Positions 1 through 11,215 of a stretch of DNA of 64,000 nucleotides are shown in pieces. Both the position numbers and the translations under genes were made by a program. Within the stretch, counting starts at the first letter, position 1. Every line of letters begins with the position of its first letter. The notes beneath the pieces were generated by a model that was not told the origin of the DNA, did no database searches, and was given only the letters and a program-made list of their open reading frames with translations. Source of the stretch: Hyaloscypha bicolor E (lineage: Eukaryota; Ascomycota; Leotiomycetes; Helotiales; Hyaloscyphaceae); assembly GCF_002865645.1 (NCBI RefSeq), contig NW_020194667.1:310001-374000 (forward strand), written 5' to 3'.

Positions 1-962
1 GTCAAGATCATACACCACTCTAAAACCATTGTCTCGAGGGCCCCGTTCACGCGGCGAGCTGCCATGAGCGGACGATGACCAAATGATGGAAACATTATAC
101 GGAGAGAGGAACTGAATCTCAATATCGGGTCTGTCATTGTAGGTAGCATCAAATCTCCTCTGTCTGATTTTGTATGATGAAAACATTACTCTGGTAATAT
201 GACTCAGCCTGCGTGCTTGCACGATGTGGTCGAGTTTGAGATCAATATTGGCAAAATCTGACTATCCTCAATGAAATCCTTGGAAACATATGCTAGCCAA
301 ATATGCCTGCTAACTCCTATTGCTCCGTCTCCAGGATTTCTCAATTATCCCTCAGCCAGGACTCTCTCAGCACGTCTTGAGCGTCGTTGAGCCTAAGCAC
401 GTGACCTCTAATATTACAACACACCCCGGATGTTCCTACCATCAGAGCTACCAAAACGCTCTGTTATATCTCATGAGGGGCCAAAGATCTCAAATTGCGG
501 TCACTTGTTCCTTCCGCCTTCCATCAATAGTTCCAGATATGGTGTTCAGGCACAAATCAGTAGATTGAGAGCCGAATCGTGAGGCCCTGGAAAGAGCCTG
601 CTTGTCCTTCGAAGTGCAAGATCCTTCGGGTTCTCTTAGCAAGTGCTGAAGCTGGGTGTCAGGTCTGTTCATGATTCGTTTGTGGCACTACTTCACTCAA
701 CTGGTACCAGCAATGAACTGCACTTCCGCCCAATGCTTGCTCGCGTCAAGTATGAAAACCCTGAATGAAGAGGGAAATCCGGTGGGAAATGAAAGCAATA
801 TTCTCTAGATCAAATACCCCTGAAAATCTGGTGCATTGATTATGACCGAAGAAAGTATTATCCCTTCGTCTATGCTGTCCTCCAACAAGTCTAACTTTTC
901 GAATCCAATCTATTTAGTTTCCCGCGTCTATTGTCTATCCCAATGCATGCTTAAACCAATGT
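1..962. other. No gene recognised (window edge, downstream of desaturase)
   Basis: The open frames here are short and resemble no family I know. The stretch lies 3' of the minus-strand desaturase and probably holds its 3' UTR. The plus-strand frame from about 836 runs antisense over the desaturase 3' exon and is not counted as a gene. Confidence 0.5.
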
Positions 963-2195
963 CTATTCGTTCTTCGAAAAGAAGTAAATATGACTGCTTT
1001 CCTCCGTCTCAACCACGAATTTGCACTGTGTGTAATTCTTCCAGAATGCCCACAAGTACGGCGTCTTCATATCACTTTGATAATGCTTCCCCATCACCCC
1101 TTTCACTGCATCTGACGCTTCAGCTGCATAGTAAAATGGGATCCTGGAGCTGTGATGATGCAGGACATGGGTCTCGATGGCGCCATGGAAGATATGGCGG
1201 CCGATGAAGCCGAAGTCCCGGTCAACAGTACTCGCTGCACCCCTCAAGAAGGACCAAGTCTTGGTGGGGTAGTACGGGATCGAGACATCCGTATGTTGAA
1301 GGAACGTTATGGTGACTACAGTCCATCAGCACAGACTCGATCAAGGAAGGGAGGACAACATACGGATCCAGTGATTTGTCCACAAATACGGAAATCCGTA
1401 AAACAGCATCACATTCCACGCTCCAAACCATCTGACCGCTGCCCAAAGTCCCGTAGCAGCAAGCGCAATCTCCACATCTGAAATCAAGACGTCTCTGGTG
1501 TTCTCAGGTTTGAAGTTAGGTCCATCACCTCCGAGGTAGAAATGGCTCCTCTTCCACCAAGGCGCTGCTGCCATTCGCTCGATTGCGAAGTTGTTGATGG
1601 TCATGTAGATTGGCCAGGCTATGAGTTGATGGAAAAAGAGTGTGGTGAGGGCGACAACTGGAGTGTCTTCCACCATCTCCCACGCCTTGCTATGCGTTGC
1701 TCGTTCATTGTCGAAATCCTCTTTCAGCGTAGGCACAAATGCAATATCTCTATCGAGGTTGTTTGTTGACTTGTGATGCTGAGAATGCGTGAATCGCCAG
1801 GAATGGAAAGGGACCAGAAGGAACGAGTGGATGATGAGCCCGGTGGTATGGTTGAATGCTTTGCTCTTGCTAAGGGCGCCATGTCCGCATTCATGAGCCA
1901 GCTCCCAAAGACCAGTGAAGACGAGTCCTTGAACGAAAGCATAGGTGAACCAAGCAACGTGACGCAGGTGCGGGAAAGGGATGCTGGGGATCTGAGTGGC
2001 CGCCAACCCTAACATCAAAACGAACGCAAAATCGCGGAGCACATAACCTAATGAGAAGAGGGTGTTGGGTCGGAAGCAGTGAGGTGGGATGGCGTCGTAG
2101 ATCTGCTTCATAGTATAATCCGGAGGCTCCCACTTGCCCTCGGAAGCATCGGGGAACATCTCAGCCTTGCTGGCTGGCACTTCTGGATCGATCAT
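963..2195 (-). CDS. Delta-12 fatty acid desaturase-like (oleate desaturase family)
   Basis: This is a membrane di-iron desaturase of the endoplasmic reticulum; the family converts oleate to linoleate or performs related reactions. There are two exons, 2195-1364 and 1315-963. They are joined across a 48-bp intron with donor GTATGT, branch CTGAT and acceptor CTGTAG, giving 394 residues. All three histidine boxes are present: HECGH (101-105), HSQHH (135-139) and HVLHH (327-331), with hydrophobic segments between them. The start is preceded by CAACAAC, a good fungal context. The protein lacks the long N-terminal extension of typical 470-residue fungal Delta-12 enzymes, so another regiospecificity (Delta-12/15 or acetylenase-like) cannot be excluded. 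Family assignment is firm; exact substrate is inference. Confidence 0.92.
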
Positions 2196-2837
2196 GTTGT
2201 TGCTTCGTCCTTGCCAATTCTAGAACAAATTAAGTAAGAGACGGAAGCTTTTTGATGTTATTATTGGATAAGAAATCGGTTGGGGCACTTCTTATAGAAA
2301 ATTTTCAACGTTGGCCAAACGCTGTCCAAGCGTTTTGTGAAGTCTTGTTTGAAGCTATGCACAAGCTGCACATCGATGACGACTTTTTATGAAGCCAACT
2401 CATACGGATACGGGAATGCGGCCGTTTGAGAAATCGAAACATTGGGAACTTCTTCGATGGAGGCGTCCAATGGGCGGAGTGCTATCATTGCCGAGAAAGT
2501 AGGGGCCCAGTCAAGGACCGGTAATTACATGTGTATCTCACGCCAAGCCTTAGGAGGACAACATACGACTCGTCGACCAAGGTTGTTTTTTATTCTTAAC
2601 CACCAAGACTTTAAAACTTTGTGAAACCCGAGCAAGTTCTTTTGGGATCCCCAGTCCCATTTTTGACTCGTCATGCTGCGATGATTCGATGCTGTCTTGC
2701 ACCCCGATCGTCGTGTTCTTGAACTCTCTCCCCTCCCCGTTCTACATGCTCGACATGTGAATCGATGTGATGCATCACGTCCTTCTGGTTCTGATGAAGA
2801 CCGCACCTGCTCCACAGAATGCCTTTGGTAGTCTTCT
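2196..2837. other. Intergenic, between desaturase promoter and MARVEL relic
   Basis: It contains the upstream region of the desaturase and the 3' flank of the MARVEL-like gene. I see no conserved frame. Confidence 0.5.
2291..2296 (-). promoter_or_regulatory. Possible TATA element of the desaturase gene
   Basis: The minus strand reads TATAAG about 96 bp upstream of the desaturase start codon, a plausible core-promoter distance. Sequence match only. Confidence 0.25.
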
Positions 2838-3561
2838 TCAATTAATTCTTCCTCCAAGTCTCGAGGATGAGGATGTGAATGTGTTCGAGAATGAGGAGCT
2901 GCTTGGGTTGTTTCCACCGTCGCTAATGCGGCCGAGGTCAGCGAGGTCAGCTCTTGCCCCTCCAACACGTTCACGATGAATATCAACACTGACAACAATG
3001 AGGGTAATTACAAACAAGGTACTGCGAGAGGTCTCATGTCAGCCGTCTATATCGAAGAACAGAACATCACATTCTTACAATTCGAGTCCACCAAGCCCGG
3101 CGGCAGCCGCCATAGATTTGTAGAAGGTATCCGTCCTCTTCGCCAGAGGCCGCTTGTAGCAGTAAAACAATCCAACAGCTATATCCCCACCACCAAAAGC
3201 CAGTTCCATTGACCTCAGAAGCCAGGAGGGCGAAAGACACGAGCCAGAAGAGGAGGGCGAAACATTCGACGGCTAAGACAGCCCAGGAGTTGTATGCTTG
3301 TTAGAAGAAGAACTCCGATACAAGAATGTAGGCGAGGATTATGAATGTTGCTAGGCCCTGACTTCGCGTTAATATGAGGAGAAGGAAGAGTGAGGGACTC
3401 CTGAGTGTGAAGAGCATCAGGCCGTCGCCGTCAAAGGAGTAGATGGACTCGCCGTAGCACATGACGCTGAAGGTGACGAGTGCGCCGACGGCTTGGGCAA
3501 TGCGGATGATCATGATCCATTGAAGGAGTTCGAGAACTCTGTATCCCGAAGGAATCGCCAT
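2838..3561 (-). pseudogene. MARVEL-type four-helix membrane protein gene, apparently broken
   Basis: The frame starts MAIPSGYRVLELLQW and encodes hydrophobic helices typical of small fungal MARVEL-domain proteins. Helix 3 (SWAVLAVECFALLFWLVSF) and the end (YKSMAAAAGLGGLEF, then TLFVITLIVVSVDIHRERVGG) fit the family well. The last intron is normal: about 3078-3022, 57 bp, donor GTAAGA, branch CTGAC, acceptor CGCAG. Two lesions remain that I could not remove by splicing. One is an in-frame TAA at 3301-3303, before QAYNSWAVL. The other is a frame change near 3215-3240, between SFALLASEV and LAFGGGDIAVGLFYCYKRP, where the usual loop is short. The protein ends with a Ser-rich tail. A non-standard intron or sequencing error is the alternative. 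Confidence 0.6.
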
Positions 3562-4113
3562 TCTATCAAATCGAAAAGTCCAAAAGTTGTAATTACGAGT
3601 AAGAGAATTACTCCATGTGGGACCACATGATATTTGGACAGTAGACGGGCGCGATAGAAGATGATGATATACAATTATTTGAAAGGATTCACTATTAAAA
3701 GTTATGCATGCTTGCTCCATGTGGAGTTCATCTTTATTTAAAAGTCTTGGGGCGGGTTTCGAAGTGCTCCAGATTATCCCACCAAATGGGGCTTGAAGAT
3801 CGGGATTCTCAACCCCGCAATTGCAGGATGTCCCTCACTCGCTACCGGCGAGAGATATGATTGACCATTGATCGTTTGATATTTTGGAAGGATGCTGGGC
3901 GGTCACCTGGTGGTGGAATGGCGTTACACGCCAGAGCACTGCCACCACTCGGATCTATCTCGTGAGCTGGTCGTCCCGAGACTCGGATACTCGGATACGA
4001 AACCGATAGGTTCGGTGTTAGTTAGACACCATATTTTCGCGCCCTCGATGTTGAAGAATCTCACAACTTCAGTTGCTCTGCTAAGTCCAGGGGTAGTCGG
4101 TCTAGCGAAATCA
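3562..4113. other. Intergenic, no gene seen
   Basis: It lies between the MARVEL-like gene start and the monooxygenase stop, both on the minus strand. It probably contains the promoter of the first and the 3' UTR of the second. Confidence 0.5.
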
Positions 4114-5640
4114 CTATCTATCAAAATTCTCAAATTCAGGACCCAGCTCTTTCATTGTAGTTGCCTTCCCATCAAGCTCCACAAATCTCTTCCTTATATC
4201 CATGAACATCGACCTCATATGCCTCTGCTGCTGATCCCAGTATGGTGGTTCCTTCGTAAAACCATCCTCAGCACATCCTGCCCAATCATGAAGTTCGTTG
4301 ATGTAATCGGCATCCTTTGGGAACCCAAGGATGTGAAAGTTGGTCTTGTCCCCTAGCTCTTCAACCCGCTTCTTTTCCCAAGCATTCATAATACTTTCTT
4401 CAGGCAGAACTAATTTGTTAGACCACACTTTAGCAATCACGGCCGCTTGGCCTTCGGACAACGGAAACGGAATAGCCTTCTGCGACAGTGCCGTGAAAGC
4501 GAGTGTGGGATGGGAGATGTGGATGAGATGTTTGTAAAGTCCAATGACCCGTCGACCCGTCGTTACAATCGGCGGATCCAGCGACTTTAGAAATGGGCAC
4601 GCGTAGAGATATCCAGTACAATACACGATAGCGTCGATGTCCTTCTCTACTCGTCCGTCTTCGAACCTGACAGATCTCTCCTCAACCAGGTATTCGGCAA
4701 TGGGTGGCACCTCCTCTATGTTTTCTTTCCCAAGCTTGAGAGGCTCTTCCGACCGAACTGAATTGAGTAAGGGCTTTTGGCAGACAACGCTAATTTGGTT
4801 TCCAATATCCAGACCCGAAGGTCCGGCCCCGATGACGATGACTTTTTGGTTCCTGAAGCTCTGTGGTAACCGATAATTCTTCGAATGTGATATTACGGAT
4901 GGGTATTTTGCTTGAAATGCTTGGATTCCTGGAACGTAAGGGATAAATGGAACGGAATAGTGCCCATTTGCAACAACGATGGCATCATACGGATTTTTCG
5001 CAACCTTGCTATCGATTGTAGATCTTGCCGTGAGACTCCAACGATCCTGACCATTTTCTTGGGAGAAACTGATATCTTCGACCTGGGTTGAAAATATAAT
5101 AAGATGTCTGATATCTCGTGAGTATCGAACGAGATAATCTTGAACATCCTCTCTCGTTGGGAACAATAGAGATTGAGGAAGGAACGCCTGATCGGAGTAC
5201 TGCATCAAATGTTTGGGAATGTTCGTGATGAGACGATCGTACATTGGGTTCGGGAACAGTGGAGCAACTGCTCCTGGGGGCCAGATAGGTTTATCCAGAG
5301 GAACATTGGGCGCAGTCTGTGGTACAGGTATGTGGTCTGTGATGTTGGCATTGTAGTTCCAGACTCCGCCAACTTCAGCCCTGCAGCCGGTCAGCACATA
5401 TGGTCTGGATATATATGAAGGTTGCAATGGAGATGTTTAACAAGCAAACTAGAACGATATAACGTGAAAGTAAAGATTGCAAGACGAAGAAATCCCATAC
5501 TGTTGTTCATATATATCGATCTTGTCGAAGGCATTCTCAGCGAGAAGGTACTTTGCCACGGCAAGCCCAGAAGGTCCAGCTCCTATTATAGCTACCCTCT
5601 TAACTTGTAAAGAGCCCAACGGCGGCAGAAGTGACCCCAT
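4114..5640 (-). CDS. Flavin-containing monooxygenase (FMO-like)
   Basis: This FAD- and NADPH-dependent monooxygenase oxidises a soft nucleophile (N or S) of a small molecule; the substrate is unknown. Two exons, 5640-5501 and 5380-4114, are joined across a 120-bp intron with donor GTATGG and acceptor CTGCAG, giving 468 residues. The FAD Rossmann motif GAGPSG is at 20-25, and the junction restores the conserved EQxxxxGGVW. The FMO signature region (YPSVISHSKNY) is at about 206-216 and the NADPH motif GAGPSG at 231-236. Length is normal for the class. The first Gly of the FMO signature is replaced, as in many fungal members. An upstream in-frame Met exists, but MGSLLPPLGS places the FAD motif at the usual distance. 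No PKS, NRPS or terpene synthase is nearby, so a secondary-metabolite role is unsupported. Confidence 0.9.
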
Positions 5641-6094
5641 ATCATCAGCAATAAATTTCAGGTTTAAGAATAGGAGAGCTCGGAATTTTTGACGGTTCCC
5701 CAAGTGGACGACTATGAGTGGGGAACTGGGAGGATTTTGGACAATGTACCAAATGATCGAAGAGAATAGAACTTTGAATGTTCCGAGTGATATATAACAA
5801 TGAAGAAGGAGAATCGTAAAAGAAAGTAAAAGGGAAAGGGCACGACAAACCGATGAGGTGATGGGTCGATGGGTGGGATTGCAATACGAGGGGCAAAAGG
5901 CAATCCGCTGGTTCTGCCACCGCCTTTGAAAGTTCACCCATTTCGGCGCGTCATTCCAAAGCTCCAAGCTGCTTCAACTTTCCACCGCGATTTGGGACAA
6001 CCACTTGTTTACTGTGTTCATTCTACGAACCCCATCAGGAATATTGCACTTGATAGCATGATTGATTGCCAGTACAGTCAATAGTCTTTGCATA
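5641..6094. promoter_or_regulatory. Divergent promoter region, monooxygenase / telomere-binding gene
   Basis: This 450-bp spacer separates the minus-strand monooxygenase from the plus-strand telomere-binding-type gene, so the two are head to head and may share promoter elements. I recognised no specific operator. Confidence 0.4.
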
Positions 6095-9000
6095 ATGGCG
6101 GAGGTCTCAAACGGCGCGAGAGCCATTCAAACGACCGCGCATATCCCGATCGCGCAACTGACGCCTCTTCTTGCCGCGCCCGCATCAAGATCTATTAAAG
6201 CCGTTGTCACTTTAACGTGGCCGTACAGCTCCAAGACGGGTTCAGTGGCCTTCCTTCTATCAGAGCCCGACTTTCGATTGCGACGGACCAGAGGCCAGGT
6301 GCGAGCTCAGTTTTCGGGATCGAGCGCGAAGGAGGTCGCAAAGTCAGGAATTGCAAGCGGTGATGGGATCATCTTATCATTGGACGGGGTAGAATGGGTA
6401 CATGATGCTACAGTGGCTACGCCAGGCAGAGGGGTGGAATTCGAGCTGAAGTTCACGGAAAGACTGCTCCTCCAGGTAAGCCCTTGACCCGCAGAAGGTG
6501 ATCACCGCTAATTCCAAAACAGTTTCAGCAAGAAGAGTCACAGGAGGCAAAGACAATCGACATTGATCATCCAGCAACTGAGCCAGAGGTTGGGGCTCCT
6601 CCCAGAATCCCAACCCCAGAACTTGCGATTTCACCTTCAGCAGCCAGCACGGAAACTTCGTCCGGCCCACCAGATTCTGCGACGAAAATTAAAGACCTAT
6701 ACGATTCTCCTGCATTTATCAAACGTGCGAGGACCTCCTATGGATCCCTTTTTGACTCGGATTTTGATCCATTTGCGGAGGAGGACGGCACAATTCCTGG
6801 CAAGGGCCGAAAGCGAACAAGATTAAGCTCTACATGGAGATACAGCAGTCGTTCACCAACTCCGGAGGCGGAAGAGGAGGTAGTTGAACCTGTTGTTACG
6901 CCTCCTGAACTTGTGGGCAAATCATTACCTGCTATGATAGATGAGGGCTGCCAGACTATTGGTTTGGAAGATGGTGGTGCGGCAGAAGCGCTGGCCAGTT
7001 TTGCAAGACAGTCGATCAATGTTGGACGAGATTCTTACCCATTTCTTAATGGAACAGCAGCATCGAATGCCGTACCGCGACCAGAGGCTAGCTTTGAGAA
7101 TGCCTTGCCGACGGGACAACCACCTACCTTCCAGGTTCAGCACATTGATGATTTGGAGCGATTAAACACTAACCAAATTGCTCCCCAATCCCCCCATCTC
7201 CAACCAGTATCTTCAGAGTTTTTGCCTCAAGTCTCCCCTCTGCTGTCACGGAATACCCTCTTCACTGTAAACATTCAGTCAACAGCAGGTGTTGAGAACA
7301 CCCAAAGTTTGCCCTTACAATCTCAAGTAGCGCAGATCAATTCTCAAACGGCAGTCACAGATGCAGAAGCCCTCTATAGAGCCAGTCCTACTGGAAGACG
7401 GGGAGAGCAAGTTGAGGTCGACGTGCCAGCCTTCCATGGCCCCCTCGCGGACATTAGTGTCGTCGAGCCGCCTGTTTTCGAAAATCACTACAATGCTGAA
7501 GATCAGTATGGCCATTGGCAGAGTTCCACCCACTTGAGCCACCATGCCTCTCCCTATCGGGCCACAGAAGCAGCCAGTGAGGACGCGCAAGAAGACCGGT
7601 TCTATGTCGAAGAAGGAGGTGAAGAAGTTGAGCAGTATAGCCACAATGGCTTCCCAGCTTCGCATGCCGAGATGCTCCATTCTCACCAGTACCCAGAAAT
7701 TGATGACGGGCTTCCCGATCAGCATCTTTCGGGATGGGGACCTAGAGCTCCTGATGTTCCTTATCCAGATCTGCAAGACCACGGACTAGAAGACAATACT
7801 GCTATGCACCCTCCTCAGCCTCGATCCACTGCAATGTCGCGATCTCAGAGTGGACAATCCCAGGTTGTGGACCTCACAGAGAGTAGCGACGAGGAAGGAG
7901 AGGGCCCAGTAGAGGGTGCACTTGAAGAAGATGATTCGCAGTTGGAGGACGAAGAGGAAGAGATTCTGAGGGATGAAGATGGTTCGTTGGATGAGCAAGA
8001 GGAACAAGTGGCGGATGTGGTGCGAAGTCGACATTTTCCACAGCGAGATGCTCTCGAGCATGAAGAAGATTTCGAGGTTGAAGGAAGCGAGAGAGAAGAG
8101 CAATACTACGATGATGGGTTGGAGGATGAAGGTGCTGATACGATCGACCAACGATTCAATGTACCACCGGGGCAAGAATTCTATGATGAAGAGGAAGAAG
8201 AGTATGAGTCTGAAGATGAAGACATGGAGGGTGAAGGACCTCCCCGGCCTACTGGACAACGAGAGCCTGAAATTATCGACCTTCTCTCCTCTGACGATGA
8301 AGACAGTGCCCCCCCACCACAAGTGAGGCCAACAAGTTCGGCGACCCCACGCTATCCCCAGGCTCCTTCACACGAAAGCGAGTCAACCGAAGTCGAGGAA
8401 GATTCAGACGACGAGGAGTCTGTATCGTATGCAGAACGCGAAGAGCTTAGGGTTCATAAGACCAATCGAAATCTTTCCCCAGAAGAGTCCATTGAAGAGG
8501 ACGATGAGATCATGGAGGATGAGAGAGAGCAGGATGATTCGGATCAGTCTGTCGGAAAAAGTGAAAACGAGTCTGAGGTTGCCGCACATCATGAACGAGA
8601 CCCGGCCCGCGAATCCATGGTAGAACGTGTTGACCATCAACACCTAGGAGTCGCCCACAGAGTGGATAAAGACTTGGCCAGTGTTGAGAGCGCCCAAGAC
8701 GAAGAGCAACCCGTCGAACCAGACAAAGTTGTGGATGTAATCATCGCAGAGGTTGAGAATCGTGTCAAGACGGCCATTCCGGGTCAATTCGGACGATCGC
8801 AAACATCACCAAGCAAATCAAGTGTATTTCAGCGCATGTTTAATCTCGACGGCGCCAATGATGAGCTGGAAGAGGAGGTTTCGTACCCTACACTGCTGAG
8901 GGATGAGCCCTCTCCACCTGCGTCCGACCACCAGACAGCCTCCCAGCCCTCCGACATCCTCTTCCAGAAGACAACGAATACACAGCTGCCAACTCCCGAT

Positions 9001-10584
9001 GCCACACAGTCGTTTGGACAGTCCATTTCCACATCAACCTCTTTCACGTCCAACATCGAGGCCCTACCGGTGTCAATCGAGCAGCCGCAAGAATCAGATA
9101 CAACTACTATCAAGATGGAGACTGAGCAGGTCGAAGTCGTCGTCGATACGTCTGGGCCGGTAGATTTTGAAGTTGAGATGGAACAAATCGAGACTATAGC
9201 TGTCACAAATGAAGCAGCGAAGATCAAGCTTGTAGACGAAGACATCGAGATTGGTCAAGCAGAAGCCATGAAGACTATCGAACAGCCTGAATCTACCGAG
9301 AATGAGCCTCCTGAGGACCAAGTGGCTGAGGAGACCGTGGTTGAACAGGAGCACACTCTGGATAATCCAGGGCCCGAATCAATTGAACCCGAGACCGTTC
9401 AGGAACAGATCGACGAACAAATAACGGAAGAAAAGCTTGGTCTACATGCTGAAGAGCCAGAATCGATCGAATCCGCGGACGCTCATGAACAGATCGACGA
9501 ACAATTTGCGGAGGAAGAGCACAGCTTAGAAGTTGCAGAGCCCGAATCACTTGAACCTGAGGATGTTCAAGAACGAATCGACGAACAAATTTTGGAAGAT
9601 GCGATCGAATTGAAGGCCAATGATCCAAAGCCAATCGAGATTGAGCCCACCGAAGATGCAATTGCTGTTGAGGAACCTGACCACAAAACTACCGAAGACT
9701 CTATGACGGTTGAATCGAGTCCTCCCAAGAAAAGTGAAGGCGTGGACTCCGCCTACAAAGAGCCCGAGTTTACCATCGATAGTCCGAGACGCAGTAATCG
9801 GAGAGCCAAACCTACTGCAATCGTTGCGAGCACAAAGGAAAATGTCCGTCCCACCACTCCGACAAAGGTCGATCCTGGGTCAGCTCGTACGAGGAAAGAG
9901 CCAGCGTCTCCAAGAGTCGTGTTAGATACCCGAGCACCACCAAAGGGACACGATGCCAGTATTGAACTGGCTTTGGCATCTCTTGAGTCGCCCTCAAAGC
10001 AACAACATGATCTCCGAAAGCCTCCGGTTGTAGATCTCAAGCTGCGTCTTTCTCGAGCTCTTCGGACCGAGCTGAGCGAGTTCACTGCCTTGAAGGTACT
10101 CCGATACCATCTCAACCAAAAGTTGGATGTTCTAGCTGTAGCTACAGCCACACCAGCTGAACCCCTACGAGCGAAGAATGGGCCACGGCATTATCAAATC
10201 ACCTTTAATGTTACGGACCCATCAGTCGCCCCTAGTGGTGTCACAGAGATCCAAATATTTCGTCCTTACAAGGATGCCCTCCCAACCATCCAGGCTGGCG
10301 ACGGTATTCTCCTCAGGAATTTCCAGGTTATGTCAGTGAAGAGTAGAGGCTTTGGTTTGCGTTCTGTTCAAGATGAAGGCAGTAGCTGGGTTGTTTTCAA
10401 GGACGAAGGCGAGCCTGAGGTCCGTGGGCCACCTGTAGAGTTTGGTGACGGGGAGAAGAATCACGTCAATGCACTCAGAGCCTGGTATGCAACTTTGGAC
10501 ACAACAGCAATGTCAAAAATCAGCCGAGCCAATGGGGATAAAGCGGGCACCGGCGTTGGGAAAAGCATTGCGAAGGCGTCTTGA
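6095..10584 (+). CDS. Telomere single-strand DNA-binding protein, POT1/Cdc13 domain, very long
   Basis: Exons 6095-6475 and 6523-10584 are joined across a 47-bp intron (GTAAGC...CTAAT...AACAG), giving about 1,480 residues. Residues 1-127 form a compact globular domain. The C terminus, from about 1,296, resembles the Telo_bind (POT1/Cdc13) OB-fold, with pieces such as YQITFNVTDPSVAPSGVTEI, FRPYKDALPTIQAGDGILLR and SSWVVFKDEGEPEVRGPP. About 1,150 residues of acidic, disordered linker lie between. The linker carries two SUMO-interacting-like motifs (VVDLTESSDEE and EIIDLLSSDDED), a basic patch (RRSNRRAKP) and a three-copy repeat near 9367-9650. The inferred role is nuclear, binding telomeric single strands, perhaps as a Cdc13/CST or POT1-complex partner. 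The start at 6095 follows CATA; an in-frame ATG at 6062 is the alternative. Confidence 0.82.
9367..9650 (+). repeat. Three-copy coding repeat (about 32 residues each) in the acidic linker
   Basis: The unit has the form PESxExExxxExIDEQ followed by an acidic stretch. It occurs three times in tandem inside the telomere-binding-type protein; EQIDEQ, EQIDEQ and ERIDEQ mark the copies. The copies have diverged but stay in frame. Confidence 0.7.
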
Positions 10585-11215
10585 GTGAGCATTTTTCTGA
10601 TATTGGAGGAGTCATCTTGCATTGTGTGGCGCACATGCTTGGCGTTGGAGCAAAACTGTTTGAAATATTGGCGAACTACGGATGGATTTGTTTTCGGCTT
10701 CATTGGGGATTCCGATGCCATGCTGAATCGAGTAAGAGGTCCCTGTCGGTTTTTGCATGCAGAGAGACGGAATGAGTGGTTGAGATTCTCGGGGGTGCTG
10801 CAGCCGGGAATTTGTCAGCCCGCCAAGATTTCGGTTGATGGACAAGCTTCACAATTCTAGTCAGCATTGGTGATAATCCATAATACATTTCACACTCATA
10901 TTCCCCCTGCATGTGAATTGTGGAGCATTCGTTGCTGTTCTTGCTGACAATGCTTTTTCTATTCTTGCAGCCTCAAGTCAAGCCAGTTTATCTTGCCGGT
11001 GGCCTTTTTGAGACAACAGAGGCAAGTGCCGGTGCCGCATCAAACAAGTATAAGTAGAGCTCGAGAAGCCATGGCAAGTCCAGCTTCCATTTCAATGTAC
11101 CTCAGTCTGAAAGTTCAATTGCATTTCACCTTTCAACTTCACCTTGAATATTACTTTCACAGCAATCACCTCCCAACGCTTACTTCATCGTCCGTAAACT
11201 CTTCCCGTCACAAAA
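10585..11215 (+). other. Intergenic: 3' UTR and promoter of the reductase gene
   Basis: No protein gene is supported here. The first part is probably the 3' UTR of the telomere-binding-type gene. A stretch ending TTGCTGACAATG...TTCTTGCAG near 10970 resembles an intron 3' end and could be a 5' UTR intron of the next gene. TATAAGTA at 11049-11056 lies about 167 bp before the reductase ATG. The final 130 bp is pyrimidine-rich leader ending CGTCACAAAAATG. Confidence 0.4.

Noticed and set aside
836..1207. Plus-strand frame of 123 codons
   Set aside because: It lies antisense over the desaturase 3' exon, which is supported by a histidine box and splicing.
3428..3444. 17-bp identity with 33147-33163
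   Set aside because: Flanks do not match; a single short match of this size in 64 kb is not evidence of a repeat family.
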